From positions 21,595 to 85,594 of the forward strand of contig UQTE01000010.1 in the NCBI GenBank assembly GCA_900543805.1: a DNA stretch of 64,000 bases, written 5' to 3'. The notes under the pieces are model-generated. The model had not been told where the DNA came from. It saw nothing but the letters and a program-made list of their open reading frames with translations, and did no database searches. Source of the stretch: an uncultured Sutterella sp. (GTDB lineage: Bacteria > Pseudomonadota > Gammaproteobacteria > Burkholderiales > Burkholderiaceae_F). Positions 36,136 to 45,088 of the stretch are shown piece after piece. The first letter of the stretch is position 1, and every line of letters starts with the position of its first letter. A program made the translations under genes and the position numbers.

Positions 36136-36657
36136 TCAGAAGAGGAGCGCTCCGCCGAGAACGAGGACGAGCGCCGTAAAGAAGGCCGCCGCCACGTCGT
36201 CCATCATCACGCCCAAGCCTCCCTTCAGATTGCGGTCGAGCCAGCAGATCGGCCAGAACTTGAAGACGTCGAAAATCCGAAAGACCACGATCGCCGCCGC
36301 CCACCAGAGGGGTTCGGGCGGCACGAAGGGCAAAGCGAGCCACATCGCCACCACTTCGTCGATCACGATCGAGCCGTGGTCGTCCACCCCCGCATCGCGC
36401 ACCGTGCGCCCGCAGGCCCAGAGCGCGAGAACAAGCGCCGCAATCGCGACGGCGGTTTGCCCCGCAAAAGAGAGCCACGGCGCATAAAGTGCGTAGACAA
36501 GCGTGCCCGCCACCGTGCCCCAGGTGCCCGGGCCGGGACGCAAAAGCCCCACGCCGAAGAAGGTCGCCCAGATGTGGGCCGGGTGCGAGAACGCGAAGGA
36601 GAGCGTCAGAGGATGCGTCCTCGAAGGGGAATTTTTTCCGTATTTTTCTTTCAGCAT
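36136..36657 (-). CDS. pgpA: Phosphatidylglycerophosphatase A PgpA
   Basis: 173 residues. PgpA removes phosphate from phosphatidylglycerophosphate to give phosphatidylglycerol. Seen: FGVGLLRPGPGTWGTVAG at the N-terminus, DDHGSIVIDEVVAMWLAL (acidic catalytic pair), FRIFDVFKFWPICWLDRNL and GGLGVMMDDVAAAFFTALVL, with three to four membrane segments. It starts 3 bases after thiL, an arrangement (thiL-pgpA) seen in many proteobacteria, and pncC follows ~150 bases later. Confidence 0.95.
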   Translation of the reverse strand: MLKEKYGKNSPSRTHPLTLSFAFSHPAHIWATFFGVGLLRPGPGTWGTVAGTLVYALYAPWLSFAGQTAVAIAALVLALWACGRTVRDAGVDDHGSIVIDEVVAMWLALPFVPPEPLWWAAAIVVFRIFDVFKFWPICWLDRNLKGGLGVMMDDVAAAFFTALVLVLGGALLF

Positions 36658-36660
36658 GAC

Positions 36661-37635
36661 CTAGGAAGCAAAGTGATCGAACCCGAAGGCGCCGACCGGG
36701 ATTTCCTCTCCTTCGCGGTCCACGACGCGAAGACCTCGCTCAACGATCCGGCCGATTCTCGTGAGCGGCACCTGCGTCACGCGTGCGAGCGTCTCGACGC
36801 GCGCACGGTCTTCGGGCGCGGCGCAAAAGAGAAGTTCATAGTCGTCGCCCCCGCCGAGGACGGCACGGCGGCACGCCTCTTCGGAAAAGGCGCGAAGCGC
36901 CTCGGACTTCGGACAGGCGTCCCACGCCACGACGGCGCCCGTGCCGCTTCGCTCGAGAATGTGCCCGAGATCCTGCAGGAGACCGTCCGAAACGTCGACG
37001 GCCGCGTGCGCGAAACGCCGCAGGGCGCACCCCACGGCGACGCGGGGCGTCGGATCGTCCATGCGGGGGGCGAGTCGGGAGAGAACGCCCGCTTCGTCCT
37101 TCCAGACCTTCGTGCGGATCATAAGGGCCGCATAGGCGTCCCCCGTCGTGCCGGTGAGCCACACGTCGTCGCCGACGCGGGCGCCCGCGCGGGTGAGGCC
37201 CTCTCCGGCGGGCATTTCCCCCATGGCCGTGATCGAAAGCGACACGGGGGCGCCATCGGGCGCCTTGACGGTGTCGCCGCCCAAGAGCGCGCAGCCGTAG
37301 CGCTCGGCCATTTCGAGGAGCCCCGTTCGGAATTCCGCAAGCCACGCGTCGTCGCGTTCGGGAAGGGAAATGGAGAGGAAGAAGGCGCGGGGTTCGGCCC
37401 CGGCCGCCGCGAGGTCGGAGAGATTGACGGCGAGGGCCTTTCTCCCCATCGTGCGGGGCGAAACGTCGGGCAGGAAATGCGTGCCCACCGCCATCATGTC
37501 GGTCGTCACGGCCAGCGTGCGTTCGGGCAAGCGAATGAGGGCGCAGTCGTCGCCCACGCCCTCCGAAGGCCAGCGGCCGATCGAGGCGGGAAAGGTGAAG
37601 TGTCGAGCGATCAGATCGAATTCGCCTTGGGACAT
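36661..37635 (-). CDS. thiL: Thiamine-monophosphate kinase ThiL
   Basis: 324 residues from the ATG at 37635 (TAGGAACC upstream); the open frame continues over nusB and is rejected. ThiL phosphorylates thiamine monophosphate to thiamine pyrophosphate. Seen: MSQGEFDLIARHF start, GVGDDCALI (ATP and Mg site), VTTDMMAVGTHFLPDV, KALAVNLSDLAAAGAEPRAF, LLGGDTVKAPDG, AVDVSDGLLQDLGHIL and VLGGGDDYELLF. It follows nusB across a terminator and is tightly coupled to pgpA. Confidence 0.96.
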   Translation of the reverse strand: MSQGEFDLIARHFTFPASIGRWPSEGVGDDCALIRLPERTLAVTTDMMAVGTHFLPDVSPRTMGRKALAVNLSDLAAAGAEPRAFFLSISLPERDDAWLAEFRTGLLEMAERYGCALLGGDTVKAPDGAPVSLSITAMGEMPAGEGLTRAGARVGDDVWLTGTTGDAYAALMIRTKVWKDEAGVLSRLAPRMDDPTPRVAVGCALRRFAHAAVDVSDGLLQDLGHILERSGTGAVVAWDACPKSEALRAFSEEACRRAVLGGGDDYELLFCAAPEDRARVETLARVTQVPLTRIGRIVERGLRVVDREGEEIPVGAFGFDHFAS

Positions 37636-37647
37636 GGTTCCTAATGG

Positions 37648-37684
37648 GAAAAAGGCCGTCGCGGCACGTGTGCCGGGCGGCCTT
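37648..37684 (-). terminator. Terminator after nusB
   Basis: Minus strand AAGGCCGCCCGGCA pairs with TGCCGCGACGGCCTT with a small internal mismatch; TTTCCC follows. It separates the rib-nusB run from thiL-pgpA. Confidence 0.75.
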
Positions 37685-37709
37685 GTTGCAGGAGTGCGGG
37701 CGGCGAGCC

Positions 37710-38204
37710 TTATTCGGCCGTTTCCGCGGGACGAACCTCGTGCGCGATCTTTTCGAGCACGGCGTTCGTGAAGCGGTAACCGCTGCCGAATTCCTTGGCG
37801 AGCTCCACGCTTTCGTTCAGGATGACGCGCCAGGGCGTCTCCGGACAGGCGAGGAGTTCGAAGGCGCCGATGAAGAGCACGGCGCGCTCGACGAGCGAGA
37901 CGCGCGAGAGATCGCGGTCGACCGTCTTCGCGACGAGCGGTTCGATTTCCGTCATGCGGTCGAGCACGCCCGAGAGAAGCGTACGGAAGAAGGCGCGGTC
38001 GCACGAGGCGAAATCGCTCGGACGAATGTCGCAGCCTTCGATCTGTTCGCCTTCGTCTTCGATGAGCCCGGCGAGGTGCGCCTCAATGGCGGCGTAGTCC
38101 TGCTCGGGGTCGGCGAGCCACTGATAAAGACCGAGCAGAGCGAACACGCGCGCGAGATGGCGGCTCGAATGGGCGGCGCTCATGCGGGGAGAACGTTCCG
38201 TCAT
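37710..38204 (-). CDS. nusB: Transcription antitermination factor NusB
   Basis: 164 residues. NusB binds boxA RNA with S10 (NusE) and is needed for rRNA antitermination. Seen: SSRHLARVFALLGLYQWL (the family's ARE-ALQALY-like start), DRAFFRTLLSGVLDRM, LVERAVLFIGAFELLACPETPWRVILNESVELAKEFGSG, and RFTNAVLEKIAHEVR. Starts 3 bases after the ribH stop; the ribH-nusB pair is widespread. Confidence 0.96.
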   Translation of the reverse strand: MTERSPRMSAAHSSRHLARVFALLGLYQWLADPEQDYAAIEAHLAGLIEDEGEQIEGCDIRPSDFASCDRAFFRTLLSGVLDRMTEIEPLVAKTVDRDLSRVSLVERAVLFIGAFELLACPETPWRVILNESVELAKEFGSGYRFTNAVLEKIAHEVRPAETAE

Positions 38205-38207
38205 TGC

Positions 38208-38723
38208 TCAACGTTCCTCGTCGTCATCATCGTCATCGTCGTCATCGCCTTCCTGCTCTTCGCGCAGAGCCTGAAACGCGAGGCTGTAGTTGGCCATTTC
38301 GACGGCGCAGCGGGCGCAGTCGCGGCCCTTGATTTCCAAGCGTTCGACGGCCTGTTCGTCCGTTTCGCAGGTGAGAATGCCGTTGGCGATGGGAATCCCC
38401 GTCTTGAGTTGGAGATCCATGATGCCGCGGGCCGATTCGTTCGAAACGATTTCGAAGTGATAGGTTTCGCCGCGGATGACGGCTCCGAGCGCGATCATCG
38501 CGTCGACATAGGGAGACGAGCGGGCGATCATCGAAAGAGCCATCGGAATTTCCAAGGCGCCGGGCACCCGCATGACCGTGATGTTGTCCTCGGGCACACC
38601 GAGCTTCTTCAATTCGTCGAGGCAGGCTTCGAGTTCACCGCGACCGGCATATTCATTGAAACGGCCGACCACGATGGCAATGTACAGATCGTCGCCTTCG
38701 GGCGGGATTTCAATTTCGTTCAT
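38208..38723 (-). CDS. ribH: 6,7-dimethyl-8-ribityllumazine synthase RibH, with a poly-Asp tail
   Basis: 171 residues from the ATG at 38723 (CGGAGCTGTAT upstream). RibH condenses the ribityl pyrimidinedione with dihydroxybutanone phosphate. Seen: IAIVVGRFNEYAG, VMRVPGALEIPMALS, MIALGAVIRGETYHFEIVSN with the catalytic His, GIPIANGILTCETDEQA and FQALREEQE. The C-terminus is odd: nine consecutive Asp residues (GDDDDDDDDDEER), encoded by a GAC/GAT tract at ~38214-38251. RibH normally assembles into pentamers or 60-mer shells, and this tail would hang from each subunit. It lies ~170 bases after ribE, past a perfect hairpin. Confidence 0.96.
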   Translation of the reverse strand: MNEIEIPPEGDDLYIAIVVGRFNEYAGRGELEACLDELKKLGVPEDNITVMRVPGALEIPMALSMIARSSPYVDAMIALGAVIRGETYHFEIVSNESARGIMDLQLKTGIPIANGILTCETDEQAVERLEIKGRDCARCAVEMANYSLAFQALREEQEGDDDDDDDDDEER

Positions 38724-38822
38724 ATACAGCTCCGTGGACCGCGCAAATCGGCGCGGATGAGAAAAACCGGACCACCCGGAAGACGTCTTTCGCAAAAAAC
38801 GCGTCCGAGGGCTTCAGCGAGA

Positions 38823-38848
38823 GAACCCGCCCGATGTCGGGCGGGTTC
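38823..38848 (-). other. Perfect hairpin between ribE and ribH
   Basis: GAACCCGCCCGA (38848-38837 on the minus strand) and TCGGGCGGGTTC are perfect complements with almost no loop, so a 10-11-bp stem is expected. It is followed by TCTCGC, with no U-run. It may be a weak terminator or a processing site that uncouples ribH-nusB from ribD-ribE. A TACAAT -10-like hexamer lies just upstream (38869-38864). Confidence 0.5.
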
Positions 38849-38892
38849 GTCGCACTATTCCGAATTGTAGCTTAGTCGGGAAAAAACTGCTT

Positions 38893-39513
38893 TCAGAAGA
38901 GGGAGTCTTCGTCGTTCTGCAGGCTCACCATGCGTTCGACATAGCGGGCGATCGTGTCGATCTCGAGATTGACTTCGCTCTGCGCGCGAAGATTCTTGAG
39001 CGTCGTCACCTGAACCGTGTGCGGAATCAGATTGATCGTCACGAGCGTGTCCATGGCCGTGTCCTCGACCTTGTTGATCGTGAGCGAAACGCCGTTGACG
39101 GTGATCGAGCCCTTGTAGGCGAGATACGGGGAGAGCATGCGCGGGGCGCGGATGACGAGACGCCAGGATTCGGCGACGGGTTCCATCGATTCGACGAGGC
39201 CCACGCCGTCGACGTGGCCGCTCACGAGATGGCCGTCGACGCGGTCGCCCAAGCGCATGGCCTTTTCAAGGTTCACTTCGCCGAAGGTGTTGAGGCCCGT
39301 CGTCTTCGAGAGGCTTTCGGCCGAGACGTCCACCTTGAAGTCGGTGTCGGTCTTTTCGATCACGGTCATGCAGGCGCCGTTGACGGCGATCGAGTCGCCC
39401 ACCTTGACGTCCTCGAGTCCGAGATCGGGCGCGTGGATCGTCAGGCGCACGCCGTTGCCGAGCTTTTCGGGTTCGCGAACTTTGCCGACGGCTTGAATGA
39501 TTCCGGTAAACAT
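38893..39513 (-). CDS. ribE: Riboflavin synthase alpha subunit RibE
   Basis: 206 residues from the ATG at 39513, which overlaps the ribD TGA by one base (TGATG), with AGAGGACAG upstream. RibE dismutates two lumazines to riboflavin. The two homologous barrels start with MFTGIIQAVGKV and VDGHLVSGHVDGVG; SIAVNGACMTVIE and GSITVNGVSLTINKV are the matching ligand-binding segments of each half, and NTFGEVNLEKAMRLGDR links them. Family length. The symbol ribE follows E. coli usage for the synthase. Confidence 0.96.
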   Translation of the reverse strand: MFTGIIQAVGKVREPEKLGNGVRLTIHAPDLGLEDVKVGDSIAVNGACMTVIEKTDTDFKVDVSAESLSKTTGLNTFGEVNLEKAMRLGDRVDGHLVSGHVDGVGLVESMEPVAESWRLVIRAPRMLSPYLAYKGSITVNGVSLTINKVEDTAMDTLVTINLIPHTVQVTTLKNLRAQSEVNLEIDTIARYVERMVSLQNDEDSLF

Positions 39514-40610
39514 CACTGTCCTCTTTTCAAAACAATACGCAGGTCGTGGCCGACCTGATCGGTGGAAACGATGGTCCATCGCGGCGCCTCGCCCGGCGCG
39601 GCCGGTAGCGGCAGGGTCGCAATGGGAAGGCCCTCGCCGAAAAGGCAGGGAGCCTGATAAAGGAGAATTTCGTCGACGAGGCCCGCTTCGAGGAAGGCGC
39701 CCGAGAGCCTGGCGCCCGCTTCGACGTGCACTTCGTTCACGTCCCGACGGGCGAGTTCCTCAAGAAGTGCCCGCAGGTCGACCGCGCCCCCGCTTCCAGG
39801 GAGTTCGAGCACTTCGGCGCCCGCGGCTTCGAGCGCGGCGCGGCGCTCGGCGTCCTTCGAGAGCGTGACGATCAAAACGTCGCCGGGCGCCTGAAAGAGC
39901 TTGGCTTCGGGCGGCGTGCGAAGCTTCGAATCGAGCACGACGCGAAGCGGCATGCGGACCTGGTCGGGAAGACGCGGCGTCATTTGCGGGTCGTCCGCGA
40001 GCACGGTGCCCACACCCGTCACCACGGCGCCCGCGCGGCCGCGGGCGTGGAAATTGTCTTCTCTCGCGGCGGGACCCGTAATCCACTGCGAACGGCCGTC
40101 GGGAAAGGCCGTGCGGCCGTCGAGCGTCGCCGCCGTCTTGAGGCGCACCCAGGGGAGTCCCGTGCGCATTCTCGTCATGAAGCCGCGGTTCTTCCAGAAG
40201 GCCTCTTCTTCAAGAACCGGACCGTCCACGCGGATTCCCGCCTCTTCGAGAATGCGGATGCCCCGCCCCGAGACGAGGGGATTCGGATCGCGAGACCCGA
40301 TGACGACGCGCGCGAAGCGCGCCTCGCGCACCGCGAGCGCGCAGGGAGGCGTACGCCCGTAGTGCGAGCAGGGCTCGAGCGTCACGTAGAGCGTGGCACC
40401 CTCGGTGTCGACGCCCTTTTCAAAGGCGTCGCGAAGCGCCATCACCTCGGCGTGCGGACCGCCCGCGCGCTGCGTGAATCCCTGCGCAAGAAGACGGTCG
40501 TCCCGAACGATCAGGGCGCCGACCGCCGGATTGGGTGGCGAGAGGCGTTCGGCCCCCGAAGCGACTTCGAGCGCCCGACGCATCCACTTCACATCGGTTT
40601 CGTTCGTCAT
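39513..40610 (-). CDS. ribD: Bifunctional deaminase/reductase RibD
   Basis: 365 residues. The N-terminal zinc deaminase domain shows NPAVGALIV, GPHAEVMAL (HAE), and VTLEPCSHYGRTPPCALAV (zinc Cys pair); the C-terminal NADPH reductase shows RLKTAATLDGRTAFPDGRSQWIT, GVGTVLADDPQMTPR, VVLDSKLRTP and VHVEAGARLSGAFLEAGLVDE. It does the second and third steps of riboflavin synthesis from GTP. The start overlaps the nrdR stop (ATGA), and the stop overlaps ribE, so nrdR-ribD-ribE are translationally coupled. Confidence 0.96.
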   Translation of the reverse strand: MTNETDVKWMRRALEVASGAERLSPPNPAVGALIVRDDRLLAQGFTQRAGGPHAEVMALRDAFEKGVDTEGATLYVTLEPCSHYGRTPPCALAVREARFARVVIGSRDPNPLVSGRGIRILEEAGIRVDGPVLEEEAFWKNRGFMTRMRTGLPWVRLKTAATLDGRTAFPDGRSQWITGPAAREDNFHARGRAGAVVTGVGTVLADDPQMTPRLPDQVRMPLRVVLDSKLRTPPEAKLFQAPGDVLIVTLSKDAERRAALEAAGAEVLELPGSGGAVDLRALLEELARRDVNEVHVEAGARLSGAFLEAGLVDEILLYQAPCLFGEGLPIATLPLPAAPGEAPRWTIVSTDQVGHDLRIVLKRGQ

Positions 40611-41173
40611 GCCTTCTCCGAGCCGTCGCGGCGGATCCGCATCTGACGGCGCTTTTCCTTTTCTTCGAGCGCGTCCTTGTGCGCGAGCGCCTTGAAGGCC
40701 TCCACGTCGAAAGTGCGCTTGGTGGGCTCCACGGCGCGCTCGATCATCTCGATGAAGCCTTCGGGTTCGTTGACGTTGAAGTACACCGAGGCGAACCGGA
40801 TGTAGGCGATGGTGTCGAGTCCGCGCAGGGCTTCAAGCACAAGTTCGCCCAAGCGGCTCGAGCGGATTTCGCTCTCGCCCGACAAAATGAGCGTGCGCTC
40901 GATGCCGTCGACGGCCTCCTGCACGCGCTGCGGCGAAACGGGACGCTTTCGAAGCGCAAGCGACATCGAGGCGTAGAGCTTGTCGCGGTTGTATTCGACG
41001 CGCGCGCCCCCCTTCTTGACGATGTAGGGCATCTCAAGGGCCGCCCGCTCGAAGGTCGTGAAGCGTTTGCCGCACTTGACGCACTGCCGACGACGTCGAA
41101 TGACGGTGCCCTCCTCGGGAGAGCGGGAGTCAATGACCTGGGTGTCCTTGTGCTGGCAAAAGGGGCAACGCAT
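40607..41173 (-). CDS. nrdR: Transcriptional repressor NrdR
   Basis: 188 residues from the ATG at 41173. NrdR is the zinc-ribbon/ATP-cone repressor of ribonucleotide reductase genes. MRCPFCQHKDTQVIDSR and RRRRQCVKCGKRFTTFERA form the CxxC...CxxC zinc ribbon; the ATP-cone begins near MPYIVKKGGARVEYNRDKLY. It is longer than the ~150-residue E. coli protein because of a basic, charged C-terminal tail of ~35 residues (DALEEKEKRRQMRIRRDG). It follows glyA by 90 bases; a TACAAT hexamer (41220-41215) lies ~45 bases before the start. Confidence 0.96.
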   Translation of the reverse strand: MRCPFCQHKDTQVIDSRSPEEGTVIRRRRQCVKCGKRFTTFERAALEMPYIVKKGGARVEYNRDKLYASMSLALRKRPVSPQRVQEAVDGIERTLILSGESEIRSSRLGELVLEALRGLDTIAYIRFASVYFNVNEPEGFIEMIERAVEPTKRTFDVEAFKALAHKDALEEKEKRRQMRIRRDGSEKA

Positions 41174-41263
41174 GGTGCGCGGAATCTCCAAGAATGCGTG
41201 TGGAAAGGAGTTTGATTGTAACGTAGGAGCCGAGCGCGTGAGAACGTCCCGGCCCCGAAGCGG

Positions 41264-42523
41264 TCAGCGGTAAACCGGGAAGCGTTCGGTGAGCGCCTTC
41301 ACGCCGAGCCGCACGCGCTCGAGAACGGCCTCGTCCCCGGGCGCCTCGAGAAGGTCGACGATCAGGTTCGCCGTCTCGCGCACTTCTTCGACGCCGAAGC
41401 CGCGCGTCGTCATGGCGGGCGTGCCGAGGCGGATGCCCGAGGTGACGAAGGGCTTTTCCGGGTCGTTCGGAATGGCGTTCTTGTTGACCGTGATGTTCGC
41501 GCGGTCGAGGAGTGCCTCGGCGTCCTTCCCGGTGATTTTCAGGGAACGCAGATCGACGAGCATGACGTGGCTCTGGGTGCCGCCCGAAACGATGCGAAGC
41601 CCCCGCGCCGTGAGGGTCTCGGCCAGGACCCGAGCGTTTTCGACGACGCGCTCCTGATAGACCTTGAATTCCGGGCGCAGCGCTTCGCCGAGCGCCACGG
41701 CCTTTGCCGCGATCACGTGCATGAGGGGACCGCCCTGCGTGCCGGGGAAGACGGCCGAATTGATTTTCTTTTCGAGCTCGGGGCGCATGAAGATGAGTCC
41801 GCCCCGGGGACCGCGAAGGGTTTTGTGGGTCGTCGTGGTGACGACGTCGGCGTGTCCGAAGGGCGTCGGATAGACGCCCGCCGCCACGAGCCCGGCGTAG
41901 TGGGCCATGTCGACCATGAAGAGAGCGCCCGCTTCGTGGGCGATGCGGGCCATGCGCTCGAAGTCGATGGCGAGCGAATAGGCCGAGGCCCCCGCGATGA
42001 GGAGCTTCGGACGGTGTTCGAGCGCGAGCCGCTCGAGCGCGTCGTAGTCGATCGCTTCGTTTTCGTCGAGTCCGTAGGGAACGGCTTTGAAGTACTTCCC
42101 GGAAATGTTGAGGGACATCCCGTGCGTGAGGTGGCCGCCCTCGGCGAGCGAAAGTCCCATGATCGTGTCGCCGGGCTCGAGAAGCGCAAAGAAGACGGCG
42201 GTGTTCGCCTGCGCGCCCGAATGCGGCTGCACGTTCACGGCCATCTCGACGCCCGCGGGCTCGCAAAAGAGACGCTTGGCGCGCTCGATCGCAAGGCGTT
42301 CCACTTCGTCGACATATTCGCAACCGCCGTAATAGCGCTTTCCGGGATAGCCTTCGGCGTACTTGTTCGTCAGCACGCTCCCCTGAGCCTCCATGACGGC
42401 GGGCGAAGCGTAGTTTTCGCTCGCGATCATTTCGATGTGGTCTTCCTGACGGCGGCGCTCCCGCTCGATGGAAGCGAACACCGCCGGGTCGCAGCGCTCA
42501 AGCGTGTCGTTTCGGTCAAACAT
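41264..42523 (-). CDS. glyA: Serine hydroxymethyltransferase GlyA
   Basis: 419 residues. GlyA interconverts serine and glycine with tetrahydrofolate, the main source of one-carbon units. Seen: [76 protein letters not shown] and the PLP lysine in [14 protein letters not shown]. The glyA-nrdR-rib order is common in proteobacteria. Confidence 0.98.
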   Translation of the reverse strand: MFDRNDTLERCDPAVFASIERERRRQEDHIEMIASENYASPAVMEAQGSVLTNKYAEGYPGKRYYGGCEYVDEVERLAIERAKRLFCEPAGVEMAVNVQPHSGAQANTAVFFALLEPGDTIMGLSLAEGGHLTHGMSLNISGKYFKAVPYGLDENEAIDYDALERLALEHRPKLLIAGASAYSLAIDFERMARIAHEAGALFMVDMAHYAGLVAAGVYPTPFGHADVVTTTTHKTLRGPRGGLIFMRPELEKKINSAVFPGTQGGPLMHVIAAKAVALGEALRPEFKVYQERVVENARVLAETLTARGLRIVSGGTQSHVMLVDLRSLKITGKDAEALLDRANITVNKNAIPNDPEKPFVTSGIRLGTPAMTTRGFGVEEVRETANLIVDLLEAPGDEAVLERVRLGVKALTERFPVYR

Positions 42524-42536
42524 GGCTCTCCTCCTT

Positions 42537-42576
42537 TTGAAAAGGCCCGTTTTCCGAGTCCTTCGGAAAGCGGGCC
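42537..42576 (-). terminator. Terminator between the PEBP-family gene and glyA
   Basis: Minus strand CGGCCCGCTTTCCGA pairs with TCGGAAAACGGGCC (one internal mismatch), followed by TTTTC. It ends the tyrS-dtd-PEBP run and isolates glyA. Confidence 0.8.
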
Positions 42577-42590
42577 GACGGGTTTATGTC

Positions 42591-43190
42591 TCAGTTCGCG
42601 AGCGCGGGATTGAGCGTGTAGCGGCACACGGTTTCGGCCGTCGCCAAAACGTGGCCAGCGATGCGTTCCTCCACGTCGGCGAGACGGAACTCCTCGGGAA
42701 GATCCGCGAGTTCGCAGTCAAGCGCCAACACCGAGAAACGGTAGTAGTGCCAGCGGGCGTCGAAGAAGGGCGGGCAGGGGCCGTCGTAGCCGAGGCCCGT
42801 GCCGTCGGGACCCGGCGTGGCGTTGCCGACGTAGTCGTTGACGCCCGGACGTCCGAAGGCGCCGTTGCGCTTTTGGTCGCCCGTCAGGAAGCCTTCGGGA
42901 ATCGATTCAACCTCGGCCGGAATGTTCGCCTGCACCCAATGCACGAAACGGCGGCGGGGCTGCGTGACGCTCAGAAGGCCGTCGCCCATCTTCGTCTGGC
43001 GGTCGGTCGGAACGTCGTCGTCCAGACAGAGGACGACGAAGCTCTTCGTGCCTTCGGGAACGTCCGTCCAGTGGAGTTCCGGATTGCGGTTTTCGGAGCG
43101 TTCCGTCGCACCGTTTTCCCCGATGCGGCCGTACGCGAATTCCGGAGCGATGAAGGCGCCCTCGGCAAACGACGCGGATGCGATTTTCAT
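42591..43190 (-). CDS. PEBP family (YbhB/YbcL-type) protein
   Basis: 199 residues from the ATG at 43190 (GAGGGGGGACTTTTC upstream; an earlier frame start overlaps dtd and is rejected). The phosphatidylethanolamine-binding-protein fold is shown by NPELHWTDVPEGTKSFVVLCLDDDVP, FVHWVQANIP, GYDGPCPPFFDARWHYYRF and LDCELADLPEEFRLADVEERIAGHVLATAE, which hold the anion-binding DDxxP and GPCPP motifs. Bacterial members have no firm function. It starts 17 bases after dtd, so it is probably in the tyrS-dtd transcript. Confidence 0.88.
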   Translation of the reverse strand: MKIASASFAEGAFIAPEFAYGRIGENGATERSENRNPELHWTDVPEGTKSFVVLCLDDDVPTDRQTKMGDGLLSVTQPRRRFVHWVQANIPAEVESIPEGFLTGDQKRNGAFGRPGVNDYVGNATPGPDGTGLGYDGPCPPFFDARWHYYRFSVLALDCELADLPEEFRLADVEERIAGHVLATAETVCRYTLNPALAN

Positions 43191-43207
43191 GAAAAGTCCC
43201 CCCTCAG

Positions 43208-43645
43208 TCAGATCTGAATCCAAAACGTGGCCGGCCCGTCGTTGACGAGCGAAACCATCATGTGCGCCCCGAAGACGCCCGTTTCCACGGAGAGTCCCTG
43301 CGCACGGAGCGTCTCGACGTAGCGCCCGACGAGGCGTTCGCCCTCTTCGGGCGGCGCGGCGCGCGAAAAGCCCGGCCGGTTGCCCGAGCGCGTGTCCGCG
43401 GCGAGCGTGAACTGCGAAACGGCGAGGACGCTCCCGCCCGCGTCGAGGACGGAGCGGTTCATGCGCCCGGCCTCATCCTCGAAGACGCGCAGCTTGGCGG
43501 TCTTTTCCGCCGCGCGCACGGCCTTTTCGTCCGTGTCGCCCGCTTCGGCGCAAACGAGCGCGAGATACCCCGGTCCCGTTTGACCGACCACCTTGCCTTC
43601 GACGGAGACGCTCGCTTCGCGGACGCGCTGCAAAAGCACGATCAT
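43208..43645 (-). CDS. dtd: D-aminoacyl-tRNA deacylase Dtd
   Basis: 145 residues from the ATG at 43645 (CGGGAGAATCGGC upstream). Dtd hydrolyses D-aminoacyl-tRNA, guarding translation. Seen: MIVLLQRVREASVSVEGKVV start, GPGYLALVCAEAGD, AVSQFTLAADTRSGNRPGFSRAAPP (catalytic SQFT and the Gly-Pro-type selectivity loop region) and VETGVFGAHMMVSLVNDGPATF. It begins 13 bases after the tyrS stop. Confidence 0.96.
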   Translation of the reverse strand: MIVLLQRVREASVSVEGKVVGQTGPGYLALVCAEAGDTDEKAVRAAEKTAKLRVFEDEAGRMNRSVLDAGGSVLAVSQFTLAADTRSGNRPGFSRAAPPEEGERLVGRYVETLRAQGLSVETGVFGAHMMVSLVNDGPATFWIQI

Positions 43646-43658
43646 GCCGATTCTCCCG

Positions 43659-44909
43659 TCAGGCGAGATGAATCTTGGCCCACTTGCGCTTGCCCACCTG
43701 AACGATGAGCTCTTCACCCGCCTTGAAGCGAAGCGTCTTGTCGGAAACGCCTTCGCCCTGAATGCGAACGCCGCCCTGCTCGATCATGCGGTTGCCGTCG
43801 GACGTGGAGGAAACGAGTCCCGCTTCCTTGAGCATGCGGGCGATCTGAATGCCTTCCTCACCCGCGGGAACGGTGACTTCGGGGATTTCGGAGGGCATCG
43901 CGCCCTGACGGAAGCGGTTGACGAATTCGGCTTCGGCGCCGTCGGCGGCCGCGGCGCTGTGGAAGCGCGCGACGATTTCCTTGGCGAGCATCACCTTGGC
44001 GTCGCGCGGGTTGCGGCCTTCGGCGCATTCCTTCTTGAGCGCGGCGATTTCGTCGTTGGGACGAAGCGAGAGCAGGTCGTACCAATCCCACATGAGCGTG
44101 TCGGAAATCGACATGACCTTGCCGAACATGTCGTTGGGCTCGTCGGTGATGCCGATGTAGTTGTGCTTGCTCTTGCTCATCTTCACCTGACCGTCGAGAC
44201 CGACGAGAAGCGGCATCGTCAGGATGCACTGCGGTTCCTGACCGTACTGACGCTGCAGTTCGCGGCCGACGAGAAGGTTGAAGCGCTGATCGGACCCACC
44301 CAGTTCGAGGTCGGCTTCGAGCGCCACCGAGTCGTAGCCCTGCATGAGGGGATAGAGAAGCTCGTGCATGGCGATCGGGAGCTCTTCGGCGTAGCGCTTG
44401 GCGAAGTCTTCGCGTTCGAGAAGACGCGCGAGCGTATAGCGGGAGGCGAGCTGGATGAGGCCCACGGAGCCGAGGGCGTTGGACCATTCGGAGTTGTAGC
44501 GGACTTCGGTCTTGTCGAGATCGAGCACGTGGCCGGCCTGCGCGAGATAGGTTTCGGCGTTCGCCGTGATCTGTTCGCGCGAAAGGGGCGGACGCGTGAC
44601 GTTGCGTCCCGACGGATCGCCGATGGCGGCCGTGAAGTCGCCCACGAGGAAGATCACCTGATGCCCGAGGTCCTGGAGCTGACGAAGCTTGTTGAGCACC
44701 ACCGTGTGCCCGATGTGGATGTCGGGCGCCGTGGGGTCGAGCCCGAGCTTGCAGCGCAGGGGCTTGCCCGTCGCCTTCGAGCGGGCGAGCTTCTGCTCGA
44801 ACTCTTCCTCGATCAGGAAGCTGTCGGTGCCGCGGCGGATGGTAGCCATGGCTTCGCGGATGTCGTCGGTCACGGGAAGCTTCTTCGCGACCTCAATACC
44901 TTCACTCAT
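43659..44909 (-). CDS. tyrS: Tyrosyl-tRNA synthetase TyrS (TyrRZ type)
   Basis: 416 residues from the ATG at 44909 (AAAAGGACAAAG upstream). Class I synthetase: [15 protein letters not shown] (HIGH) and [13 protein letters not shown] (KMSKS) are both intact; [14 protein letters not shown] and [17 protein letters not shown] fit TyrS, and the C-terminal S4 domain is [19 protein letters not shown]. The short N-terminal extension and KMSKS spacing mark the TyrRZ (TyrZ) branch. First gene of a likely tyrS-dtd-PEBP transcript; divergent from the M23 peptidase. Confidence 0.97.
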   Translation of the reverse strand: MSEGIEVAKKLPVTDDIREAMATIRRGTDSFLIEEEFEQKLARSKATGKPLRCKLGLDPTAPDIHIGHTVVLNKLRQLQDLGHQVIFLVGDFTAAIGDPSGRNVTRPPLSREQITANAETYLAQAGHVLDLDKTEVRYNSEWSNALGSVGLIQLASRYTLARLLEREDFAKRYAEELPIAMHELLYPLMQGYDSVALEADLELGGSDQRFNLLVGRELQRQYGQEPQCILTMPLLVGLDGQVKMSKSKHNYIGITDEPNDMFGKVMSISDTLMWDWYDLLSLRPNDEIAALKKECAEGRNPRDAKVMLAKEIVARFHSAAAADGAEAEFVNRFRQGAMPSEIPEVTVPAGEEGIQIARMLKEAGLVSSTSDGNRMIEQGGVRIQGEGVSDKTLRFKAGEELIVQVGKRKWAKIHLA

Positions 44910-45088
44910 CTTTGTCCTTTTTACTCGTTGAGGGCGCCCCCGAACCTTCGGGCCCGCCCGATTCAATCCGTTAACTTTAACACGATCCCCGCCGCCTTCC
45001 TCGGAAACAAACGAGTTGCGCGTCGAAGTGCACCGAAGAAAAACAGATTCTTTAAAATATAGCCCTCTTTACACCACCACCGTCCGTC

